Assembly: GCA_003520425.1 (NCBI GenBank)
Contig: DOUU01000491.1
Span: forward strand, 6,553-11,560
Reading direction: 5' to 3'
DNA from: Deltaproteobacteria bacterium
GTDB lineage: Bacteria; Myxococcota_A; UBA9160
Length of the DNA: 5,008 nt
Below, piece after piece: positions 1-5,008 of the stretch (position 1 is its first letter; each line of letters opens with the position of its first letter). The translations under genes and the position numbers were made by a program. Under the pieces are notes generated by a model. That model had not been told where the DNA came from. It saw nothing but the letters and a program-made list of their open reading frames with translations, and did not search any database.

Positions 1-431
1 GGATCTCCCAAGCGGTCGAGGATCGCGCGGTCGAGCTCGAGCTCCACTCCCCGCAGCTCCACTTCGACCTGCTTGCCGGCACGCTGCGCGATCTGCCGGG
101 CGAGACGGGGAAGCGTCTCAACGACCCGCAGCAGGGGTGCCGTGCGCAAGTCCAGGGCGCGGCGCTGGAGCTCGCCCACCACGCGGTCCATGCGGTCGAG
201 CCCACCGGCGAATCCCGCGTCCGGGGCCGGCCCGCCGCTTGCGACCGTGCGCAGCTGGCTCGAAGCCAGGATGACCTCGCCCACGGCGGACAAAAAGCGA
301 TCGAGGGTCTCCGTGCGCACCCGTACCGACGGGGGAATGGCTGGCGAACCGAGGCGCGCGGGACGCGAGCCCATGGCCACCGATGGCGGGGCGGTTGCCT
401 CCCCGGTTAGGGGTGTCTCAGAAATTTTTTT
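1..431 (-). CDS. cheA: CheA continuation in the -1 frame: linker, P3 dimerisation region, start of ATPase domain (3' end outside window)
   Basis: Read from within the A tract one base back from the P1 frame, the sequence is open to the left edge. It gives KKISETPLTGEATAPP, a ~40-residue Pro/Ala/Ser-rich linker, then VRVRTETLDRFLSAVGEVIL, the CheA P3 dimerisation helix (family pattern RV..E.LD.L....GE). The second helix holds LDRMDRVVGELQ, followed by LLRVVETLPRLARQIAQRAG and KQVEVELRGVELELDRAILD, equivalent to the family's RFPR.VRD.A...GK.V.....G...ELD...L. The window ends at RLGDP, just before the ATPase N-box. No P2 (CheY-binding) domain is present between P1 and P3. There is no good independent start: an in-frame GTG (380) and ATG (374) lie 17 and 23 bases after GGGGAGG (404-398), too far for efficient initiation. 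I therefore read it as the rest of cheA joined by a frameshift, or less likely a re-initiated second polypeptide. Confidence 0.88.
401..413 (-). other. Small GC hairpin enclosing the P1-frame stop codon
   Basis: CCCC (413-410), loop TAACC (409-405), GGGG (404-401). The loop contains the TAA that ends the P1 frame. The stem starts 11 bases after the A tract. It could stimulate frameshifting or be accidental; with only four pairs it is weak compared with known stimulators. Confidence 0.3.
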
Positions 432-811
432 TTGAGCCCAGGCGTCGAGCCGAGCGCTTGGGCGAGCTCGGAGTCGGGAGGGGGAGGCTGGCCGGTCTCG
501 CGCACCACTTCGACCATGCGCTCGAGCGCCTCGAGGCCGCGGAAGAGCAAGGGCAAGTCTGCCGCATCCTCGATCCGACCTGCCGAGCGGACGACCTGCA
601 TGCGGTCTTCGAGCCGGTGCGCAATTTCGGAGATGGCCTCGTAGCCGAGAGAGGCCGCCATGCTCTTCGTGGAGTGCGCCATGCGAAACACGAGGTCGAT
701 CGACTCGGTGGATGCCGGGTCCTTCTCCAGCACGAGAAGCGCGCGACTCATCTCCGCGAGATGCTCGCTCGCTTCCTCGAGGAAGAGCGTCCGATACTTC
801 GCCAGGTCCAA
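407..811 (-). CDS. cheA: CheA, 5' part: P1/Hpt phosphotransfer domain, ending at a frameshift
   Basis: CheA autophosphorylates on a His in its P1 domain and passes the phosphate to CheY. This frame encodes 134 aa. Residues 1 to ~105 form the helical P1 bundle: KYRTLFLEEASEHL, then the H-box MAHSTKSMAASLGY with His46 as the phosphorylation site, then EIAHRLEDRM and LFRGLEALERMVEVVRE. A Pro-rich linker (GQPPPPDSELAQALGSTPGL) leads into LysLysLys (127-129), encoded by nine A residues at 433-425. Five codons (FLRHP) follow and then TAA (409-407). A CheA should continue with dimerisation, ATPase and CheW-like domains, and these do continue in the -1 frame (see the 1-431 entry). So this is either the first half of a gene joined by slippage, a free P1 product made by design, or a broken or misread gene. 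TTG start; cheY ends 3 bases upstream. Confidence 0.9.
   Translation of the reverse strand: MDLAKYRTLFLEEASEHLAEMSRALLVLEKDPASTESIDLVFRMAHSTKSMAASLGYEAISEIAHRLEDRMQVVRSAGRIEDAADLPLLFRGLEALERMVEVVRETGQPPPPDSELAQALGSTPGLKKKFLRHP
425..433 (-). other. A9 homopolymer (slippery tract) at the cheA frame change
   Basis: Nine consecutive A on the coding strand, followed by TTT, are read as AAA AAA AAA in the P1 frame. This contains the heptamer A AAA AAA in the correct phase for a -1 ribosomal slip, and A9 is also the length at which RNA polymerase slippage is known (Thermus dnaX). Adding one A gives LKKKISETPL and fuses P1 to the rest of CheA. The frame before the tract stops at 409-407 and the third frame stops at 420-418, so only the -1 outcome extends. 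An A9/A10 sequencing or replication error would look identical. Confidence 0.85.
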
Positions 812-814
812 CGC

Positions 815-1186
815 CTAGCTCTCCTTTTCGAGCACCTTGGTCAGCGTGGCGATCACATTGTCGGGCTTGAACGGCTTCACGATGAAGTCGCGGGCACCGG
901 CCTGCAGCGCCTCCATCACCAGCGTCTCCTGACCCAGCGCGCTGCACATGACAACGCGCGCCTGCGGGTCGAGTTCGAGAATGCCCTTGACCGCGTCGAT
1001 CCCCGAACGGCGGGGCATCACGATGTCCATCGTGACCAGATCGGGATGCAGCTTGGAGAACTGGTCGATGGCCTCGACGCCGTCGACCGCCTCGCCCACC
1101 ACCTCGAGGCCCTCGGCTTCGAGGATCTCGCGGATCATCTGCCGCATGAATGCGGCGTCGTCCGCCACCAGAACACGACCCCTCAT
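815..1186 (-). CDS. cheY: CheY-type single-domain response regulator
   Basis: This 123-aa protein is a complete receiver domain with no output domain. Key residues are all in place: the acidic pair D9-D10 (VLVADDAAF) for Mg2+, phospho-acceptor D54 (VTMDIVMP), the switch hydroxyl S82 (VMCSALG) and K104 (FIVKPF). The aromatic switch position, Tyr106 in E. coli CheY, is Phe101 here. It should accept phosphate from His46 of the CheA encoded next, then act on a flagellar switch or another target not visible in the window. The ATG start has a clear AAGGAGG upstream and overlaps cheW by 4 bases; the stop TAG lies 3 bases before the cheA start. CheY proteins of this AGARDFIVKPF type occur in many operons, so a non-flagellar role cannot be excluded. 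Confidence 0.96.
   Translation of the reverse strand: MRGRVLVADDAAFMRQMIREILEAEGLEVVGEAVDGVEAIDQFSKLHPDLVTMDIVMPRRSGIDAVKGILELDPQARVVMCSALGQETLVMEALQAGARDFIVKPFKPDNVIATLTKVLEKES
821..826 (-). promoter_or_regulatory. Shine-Dalgarno site deciding the TTG start of cheA
   Basis: AAGGAG within the last codons of cheY ends nine bases before TTG at 811. The peptide from that TTG (MDLAKYRTLFLEEASEHL) is the expected N-terminus of a CheA P1 domain, so the TTG is accepted as the start. Confidence 0.7.
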
Positions 1187-1689
1187 GATTGCCCTCCTTG
1201 GCCCGGGCCGGCTCGACCCGAAGCCCTGTCCACGGCCCGTTCGATCGCCTGCGAAGCGCGGGCGAGGAGCTGGGACGTGGAAAGAATGTGGACGACGCGG
1301 CCGTCGATCGGCCTGCGCCCTGCGACGAGCTCTGTGGTGCGCCCGGCGACCGGCCCGTCGGCCAGTCCGAGCACGCGATCGACGGGAAGCCCAAGCCGGC
1401 CCCCGTCGGCGGGACGCTCTCCCACGACGAGCAGGTGCTGAGGCTCAGGCAGCCCTTCGGCGCTCAACTCGAAAAGCGCCTCGCGGCTGATCACCGGAAG
1501 CGCGTCTCCATGGTGATTCACGACCCCGGCAACCTGTCGCGGGAGGGTCGGGATGCAGGCCGTCCGGGTCACCTCGGCCACTTCGAGCACGTCGGCGATG
1601 GGAAGCGCATAGGCGGCAGCACCAATCTCGAAGGTGAGAAGACGCTGCCCCGAGCCCTCGGCGCTCGCCGTCTGCGTGAGCGGGTTCAA
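1183..1689 (-). CDS. cheW: Chemotaxis coupling protein CheW
   Basis: CheW is the cytoplasmic adaptor that links receptor tips to the CheA kinase in signalling arrays. The 168-aa protein is one CheW domain, about residues 15-145: [19 protein letters not shown] opens the first beta barrel, then [22 protein letters not shown] (46-67) is the central turn, [15 protein letters not shown] (99-113) the second barrel, and [14 protein letters not shown] (129-142) the end. The last ~20 residues are Gly/Ala/Arg-rich and probably flexible. In the turn, where many CheW proteins read NLRG, this one reads NHHG (58-61), so the usual Arg is His60. The start is TTG at 1689, overlapping the MCP stop as TTGA, with a strong ribosome site six bases upstream; the stop overlaps the cheY start as ATGA. 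It is therefore the dedicated adaptor for the adjacent receptor and kinase (inference from context). Confidence 0.95.
   Translation of the reverse strand: MNPLTQTASAEGSGQRLLTFEIGAAAYALPIADVLEVAEVTRTACIPTLPRQVAGVVNHHGDALPVISREALFELSAEGLPEPQHLLVVGERPADGGRLGLPVDRVLGLADGPVAGRTTELVAGRRPIDGRVVHILSTSQLLARASQAIERAVDRASGRAGPGQGGQS
1193..1199 (-). promoter_or_regulatory. Shine-Dalgarno site of cheY inside cheW
   Basis: AAGGAGG ends six bases before the cheY ATG at 1186 and lies in the last cheW codons. With the ATGA overlap it indicates coupled translation of cheW and cheY. Confidence 0.75.
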
Positions 1690-2978
1690 GGATGCACCTC
1701 CTCCGCGAAGCCGTCGTCCGGAGCGGCCGTTCGGAAGCGCTGCAGGACGCCGCGAAGCGCCTCGGCGAGGGCGGCAAGCTCGCGTGAGGAGGAGACCATG
1801 TCCGCTGCGGCCGACGATTGCACCGTCGCCACACCCGAAACCTCTTCCACCGCGCCCGCGTTGTTCGTCGCCACCTTGGCGATCTCAGCGACCGAGGAGA
1901 CCATGCGCTCGGCGTCTCGCGCCTGGCCGTCGGCCTCTTGAAAGATCTCTTCCGCACGGGTTGCGGCTTCGGATACGGCGCCCCGGATCTGTTCCAGGGA
2001 GAGGGCGATCGTGTTGACGTCCTCGCGACCTTCGCTGATCACCTGGCTCGATTGGCGCATCTCATCGGCGACGCCGTGGGTGTCGGACTGGATCTGGTGG
2101 ATCAGCTTCGAGATGTCGTCGGCGCTCCGTCCGGCGCTTTCCGCAAGCTTGCGAATCTCGTCGGCCACGACGGCGAATCCTCGGCCTGCCTCTCCCGCGC
2201 GTGCCGCTTCGATCGACGCGTTCAGGGACAGAAGGTTCGTGCGATGGGCGACGCTCGTGATCATCTCGATGATCTGGTGAACGTGGCGCGTCTTCGCTTC
2301 CAGCCGGAAGACCATTTCTCCGGCCTGCTCCACGCGCTCGAAGACCGTGCGCATCTTCTCGAGGGCGAGCCGTGACACATCCACGCCGGCGTTCGCCTTC
2401 TGGTTGGCCTCGGCGGAGAAACCAAAGGCCTCCCTCGCACGCGAGGCGGTGAGCTCGATCGCCGCGGCGATGTCTTGAATGAGGGGAGCCGCTCCTGCGA
2501 GGAGCTCTTGCTGGTGGGCCACGCCCTCGGCGACGTTCGCGAGCGTGGTGGAGATCTTGCCGTTGCCGACCGAGAGATCTTGCGCGGAGCGGGAGACATC
2601 GCCGGCCGCCGCGGTCACCTGGTCGGCGGTGCGCTGGACATGCCCGACGAGCTCGCGCAGGCTGGAAAGCATCCGGTGCACGCTGCGTGCAAGGTCGTGC
2701 GTCTCGTCGTCGAAGCGGCCGGGCTCGGAGACCGTGACACGCGCCGTGAGGTCGCCCTGGCTGATGCGCTCCGTGGTCCGGCGCAGGGCCTCGAAGTTGC
2801 GGGCGATCGTGCGGGAGAGGAAGAAACCAAGCCCGCCACCCACCCCCAGGGCAACAAAGGGCGTGACCCAGGGCTCGACCGCGTAGCCGAAACGGGTGAC
2901 GAGCTCAGGGAAAAATCCCGCCACCCCGGCCACCAGCAGGGAGCCGAGGACGAATTTGTACGTGAGCGACAGGCGCAC
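1686..2978 (-). CDS. Methyl-accepting chemotaxis protein without a sizeable periplasmic sensor domain
   Basis: This is an inner-membrane chemoreceptor of 430 aa that would control CheA through CheW. Two hydrophobic helices lie at about residues 8-23 and 38-55, joined by only ~14 residues ([14 protein letters not shown]), so there is no room for a periplasmic ligand domain. A HAMP linker follows (about 56-108, with [12 protein letters not shown]), then long coiled-coil arms around the conserved hairpin tip: [20 protein letters not shown] at 240-259 followed by [21 protein letters not shown] to 280. The chain ends EEVHP; no NWETF-type CheR-tethering pentapeptide is seen. The GTG start at 2978 is immediately preceded by an in-frame TGA, and the first membrane helix begins at residue 8, so the start is well constrained; AGG six bases upstream is a weak ribosome site. 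Its stop overlaps the cheW start. The ligand is unknown; it may sense membrane state or bind a partner protein. Confidence 0.96.
   Translation of the reverse strand: MRLSLTYKFVLGSLLVAGVAGFFPELVTRFGYAVEPWVTPFVALGVGGGLGFFLSRTIARNFEALRRTTERISQGDLTARVTVSEPGRFDDETHDLARSVHRMLSSLRELVGHVQRTADQVTAAAGDVSRSAQDLSVGNGKISTTLANVAEGVAHQQELLAGAAPLIQDIAAAIELTASRAREAFGFSAEANQKANAGVDVSRLALEKMRTVFERVEQAGEMVFRLEAKTRHVHQIIEMITSVAHRTNLLSLNASIEAARAGEAGRGFAVVADEIRKLAESAGRSADDISKLIHQIQSDTHGVADEMRQSSQVISEGREDVNTIALSLEQIRGAVSEAATRAEEIFQEADGQARDAERMVSSVAEIAKVATNNAGAVEEVSGVATVQSSAAADMVSSSRELAALAEALRGVLQRFRTAAPDDGFAEEVHP
1696..1704 (-). promoter_or_regulatory. Strong Shine-Dalgarno site deciding the TTG start of cheW
   Basis: GGAGGAGGT on the minus strand ends six bases before TTG at 1689. 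It lies within the last codons of the MCP gene. This near-ideal match to the anti-Shine-Dalgarno sequence supports the rare TTG as the true start and implies translational coupling to the MCP. Confidence 0.8.
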
Positions 2979-2985
2979 TCAGGGC

Positions 2986-3013
2986 CTATCGGCGCATCCC
3001 TGCGGTGGCTTGA
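2986..3013 (-). promoter_or_regulatory. Possible sigma-28 (FliA)-like promoter before the MCP gene
   Basis: The 71-base gap between thiL and the MCP gene is the only sizeable gap in the window. On the minus strand it contains TCAAGCCA (3013-3006), a 12-base spacer, and GCCGATAG (2993-2986). The enterobacterial FliA consensus is TAAAGTTT, 11 bases, GCCGATAA: the -10 matches 7 of 8, the -35 only 4 of 8, and the spacer is one base long. MCP genes are common FliA targets, which makes the match reasonable in context. Transcription would begin almost at the GTG start of the MCP, giving a leaderless or nearly leaderless message. A chance match is quite possible. Confidence 0.22.
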
Positions 3014-3049
3014 CGGCGGAGGGCGCGGAAGTCTCGTGCCGGCGAACCC

Positions 3050-4033
3050 TTAGAAGTGCTCGAATCCCTTGGCCGAAGCGCCCACGGCATGGCGCTTCGC
3101 GTCGCCTTGAAGCCGCAGTCCGGGGCGCCGGGTGATGCGGCCAATCTGCGTCACCGTGACGCCGAGGCGGCGACCAAGGGCGCGGGGGCTCGGACCCCCG
3201 GGGCGGAGCGTGAAAAGAAGCTCATAGTCCTCCCCGGCTGTGAGCGCGGTGCGCACGGGATCCAGGCCGAGCCGCCGGCAGGCCCCGAAAAACCCCGTCG
3301 GCGTCGGAACCGAAGCGACGGCAAGTTCGGCCCCGACTCCCGAGGCTTGGAGCAGGTGGCCGAGATCCGCCAGCAGACCGTCGGAGATGTCGATGCACGC
3401 ACCCCGGCTCGGGAGACCCGCGAGCCCCAAGCCCGCCTGCAGGCGAAGGGGCGGCAGGCGGGAGAGCCTCTTTCCTCGCCGCTCCGAACGCCCAAGGGCC
3501 AGTCCCGCCGCACCCAGCTCACCGGTGACAAACAGGCCGTCGCCGGGCCGCGCGGCGCTCCGGGAGAGGAAGCGACCTCGGGGCGCGCTCCCCAGCACGG
3601 TGACCGTGAGCGATGTCACGGGGGCGCGCGTCACGTTTCCACCCACAAGCGGGCACTCCGCGCGCCGCGCCACTGCGCCAAGGCCTCGGGCCATCCCGAG
3701 CGCGCGCGAGAGTTCGAGCGAAGGAGGTGCGGCCAGCGCCACCGTGCAAGCCAGCGGCCTCGCGCCCATCGCAGAGAGGTCCGACAGCGCGACAAGGAGT
3801 GCACGCTCCCCCACGATCCTCGGGCTCTGGGTCCGCCATCGGAAGTGAACGCCTTCGACGAGGGCGTCGGTCGAGATGAGGACGTGGTGGCCGCGGGGAG
3901 GGCGCAGCACCGCGGCGTCATCGCCGGTGCCCACCACCACCTGGCGCATCGCGGTCTGCGAGCCGCCGCTGCGCGCGATCGCGCCAGCGATCCGTTCAAT
4001 GAGCCCGAACTCCCCCACATCGCGCAGCCGCAC
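3050..4033 (-). CDS. thiL: Thiamine-monophosphate kinase ThiL
   Basis: ThiL phosphorylates thiamine monophosphate with ATP to thiamine diphosphate, the last step of cofactor synthesis, in the cytoplasm. At 327 aa it has normal family length. Motifs in order: MRLRDVGEFGLIERI at the N-terminus; GDDAAV (37-42) and STDALVEGVHF (54-64), metal and nucleotide loops; ALSDLSAMGA (82-91); LVGGNVTRA (129-137); VTGELGAAGLAL (169-180); CIDISDGLLADLGHL (213-227); AGEDYELLF (266-274); and the ending GFEHF, close to the usual GYDHF/GYEHF. One departure is Asn133, where many ThiL proteins have Asp in GGD. The start is GTG at 4033, chosen because the next residues match the family N-terminus; no clear Shine-Dalgarno sequence is visible, so translation may depend on coupling to lon 19 bases upstream. 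The gene has no obvious functional link to the chemotaxis genes that follow. Confidence 0.96.
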   Translation of the reverse strand: MRLRDVGEFGLIERIAGAIARSGGSQTAMRQVVVGTGDDAAVLRPPRGHHVLISTDALVEGVHFRWRTQSPRIVGERALLVALSDLSAMGARPLACTVALAAPPSLELSRALGMARGLGAVARRAECPLVGGNVTRAPVTSLTVTVLGSAPRGRFLSRSAARPGDGLFVTGELGAAGLALGRSERRGKRLSRLPPLRLQAGLGLAGLPSRGACIDISDGLLADLGHLLQASGVGAELAVASVPTPTGFFGACRRLGLDPVRTALTAGEDYELLFTLRPGGPSPRALGRRLGVTVTQIGRITRRPGLRLQGDAKRHAVGASAKGFEHF

Positions 4034-4052
4034 ACGCGCAAGAGTAACGCGC

Positions 4053-5008
4053 CTAGCGCGACGAGATCACCGCTTGCGTCTCGGGCGGGGTTTGGACCAG
4101 CGAGCGGCCGGGAGAGGTCGTCGCGCGTGCGGGCTTTTGTTCGAGCGCGGCCTCGAGCACTTCGTCCATGTGGTCGACGGGAATGAAGGTGATGCGGCGC
4201 TTTAGCTCCCGCGGGATCTCGCCGAGGTCGGGCAGGTTCTTGCGGGGCAGGATCACCCGACAGATGCCTGCGCGCAGGGCGGCGAGGGCCTTTTCGCGAA
4301 CTCCACCCACGGGCAGAACGCGTCCGCGGAGCGTCACCTCCCCGGTCATCGCGCAGTCGGATCGCACCGGGATGCGCGTTGCGAGCGAAACGATCGCAGT
4401 CGCAATCGTGATGCCCGCCGAGGGTCCGTCCTTCGGGATCGCACCGGCCGGCACGTGAACGTGTACCTCGCGCCGCGCAAGCAGTGTTTCATCGAGCCCG
4501 AGCTCGCCGAGTCGCCAGCGGGCGTAGGTGAGCGCCGCCACGCCGGACTCCTTCATCACATCGCCGAGCTGGCCGGTGAGGACAAGACCGCGCCCACGGG
4601 TCATTGCCGCCTCGAGCCGCAGCACGTCGCCACCCGCCTCGGTCCAGGCCAAGCCATTCACCACGCCCACCTCGCCCGCGTGGGGCGCGTCCTCGGCCGC
4701 GAAAGGAGGAGGGCCGAGGTAGGTCACGAGTCTGCGCGGTCCAAGGACGGCGGGGGAGCTGTCGCCTTCGGCGGCGCGCCGCGCGAGCTTGCGGCAGACC
4801 GCCGCGATCTGTCGCTCGAGATTGCGCACCCCCGCTTCGCGCGTATAGCCCGTCACCATCTGGTGGATCGCAGCCGAACTCCAGCGGATCCGGTCGGCGG
4901 GCAAGCCGCATTCCTCGGTCTGGCGCGGGATGAGATAGGTGCGAGCGATCTCGAGCTTCTCCTCGGGCGTATAGCCGGACAGGCGGATCACCTCCATGCG
5001 GTCGCGCA
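4053..5008 (-). CDS. lon: ATP-dependent Lon protease, C-terminal part (5' end outside window)
   Basis: Lon is a cytoplasmic hexameric AAA+ serine protease that unfolds and degrades damaged and regulatory proteins. Only its C-terminal ~317 residues are here. The frame is open to the right edge, where RDR precedes MEVIRLSGYT, a familiar Lon stretch late in the AAA+ module, so the Met at 4997 is internal and not a start. Numbered from that Met: the sensor-2 helix GVRNLERQIAAVCRKLA is at 56-72; TGQLGDVMKES at 141-151 opens the protease domain; the catalytic Ser is S193 in PKDGPSAG (codon 4421-4419); the catalytic Lys is K236 in GGVREKALAALRAG (codon 4292-4290). Both dyad residues are intact, so the domain should be active. 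After the usual end (VDHMDEVLEAAL) comes a ~29-residue Pro/Thr/Ser-rich tail that looks disordered. thiL follows after 19 bases, suggesting cotranscription. Confidence 0.97.
   Translation of the reverse strand, partial: RDRMEVIRLSGYTPEEKLEIARTYLIPRQTEECGLPADRIRWSSAAIHQMVTGYTREAGVRNLERQIAAVCRKLARRAAEGDSSPAVLGPRRLVTYLGPPPFAAEDAPHAGEVGVVNGLAWTEAGGDVLRLEAAMTRGRGLVLTGQLGDVMKESGVAALTYARWRLGELGLDETLLARREVHVHVPAGAIPKDGPSAGITIATAIVSLATRIPVRSDCAMTGEVTLRGRVLPVGGVREKALAALRAGICRVILPRKNLPDLGEIPRELKRRITFIPVDHMDEVLEAALEQKPARATTSPGRSLVQTPPETQAVISSR

Noticed and set aside
33..44. Perfect 12-base palindrome GAGCTCGAGCTC
   Set aside because: It falls in codons for Glu-Leu repeats (VELELD) of the CheA ATPase start; a repeated Glu-Leu codon pair makes it by chance, and no regulatory site is expected there.
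418..624. Minus-strand open frame in the third frame across P1 and the A tract
   Set aside because: It ends at TGA (420-418) right after the tract, and its Arg/Ser-rich peptide has no CheA features; it is an overlap shadow.
383..1441. Long plus-strand open frame (352 codons) opposite cheA, cheY and cheW
   Set aside because: It is antisense to three well-supported genes, its Arg/His/Leu-rich product resembles no family, and GC-rich third positions routinely leave the opposite strand open.
2979..3049. Possible terminator between thiL and the MCP gene
   Set aside because: No stable hairpin followed by a T run is visible on the minus strand, only scattered GC-rich bases.
3056..4186. Plus-strand open frame of 376 codons opposite thiL and the end of lon
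   Set aside because: Its low-complexity, Arg/Ala/Gly-rich product is the mirror of thiL codon bias; the minus strand carries all ThiL motifs.
1..5008. tRNA, rRNA, CRISPR, insertion sequence, prophage or novel defence system
   Set aside because: The window is filled by six recognisable genes with short gaps. No direct-repeat arrays, terminal inverted repeats, transposase motifs or tRNA-like folds were seen, and no gene of unknown family is present.

Overview
The window is GC-rich (by eye about two thirds G+C). Every gene I can support lies on the minus strand, head to tail. In transcription order: the 3' part of lon (enters at the right edge), thiL, a membrane methyl-accepting chemotaxis protein (MCP), cheW, cheY, and the first part of cheA (runs off the left edge). 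High GC, GTG/TTG starts and this mix of Lon, ThiL and a compact chemosensory operon suggest a deltaproteobacterial-grade organism (Myxococcota, Desulfobacterota or relatives). This is a guess from style and context, not a marker-based assignment.

Right part (3050-5008): the last ~317 residues of Lon, including the Ser-Lys protease dyad, then 19 bases, then thiL (thiamine-monophosphate kinase). Middle (1686-2978): after a 71-base gap that holds the only plausible internal promoter, an MCP with two membrane helices, almost no periplasmic part, HAMP and a full signalling hairpin. Left part (1-1689): cheW overlaps the MCP stop by 4 bases (TTGA), cheY overlaps the cheW stop by 4 bases (ATGA), and cheA starts 3 bases after cheY. 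Each of these three has a good Shine-Dalgarno sequence inside or just after the previous gene, so the four are very likely translated together as one signalling unit: MCP to CheW to CheA (autokinase) to CheY. No stretch over 300 bases lacks a gene.

The main anomaly is in cheA. The P1 (Hpt) domain with phosphorylatable His46 is read in one frame up to nine consecutive A residues (minus strand, 433-425) and then stops after 5 more codons. The rest of CheA (linker, P3 dimerisation region, start of the ATPase domain) is open and clearly CheA-like in the -1 frame, with no stop up to the window edge. One extra A, a -1 ribosomal slip or RNA-polymerase slippage would join the two. The tract is AAA-AAA-AAA in a neighbourhood where all ten other lysine codons of cheA and cheY are AAG. 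It could be a programmed slippage site yielding both free P1 and full CheA, a phase-variable switch, or a one-base homopolymer error or mutation. The sequence alone cannot decide. I see no mobile elements, RNA genes, CRISPR arrays or wholly unfamiliar genes.
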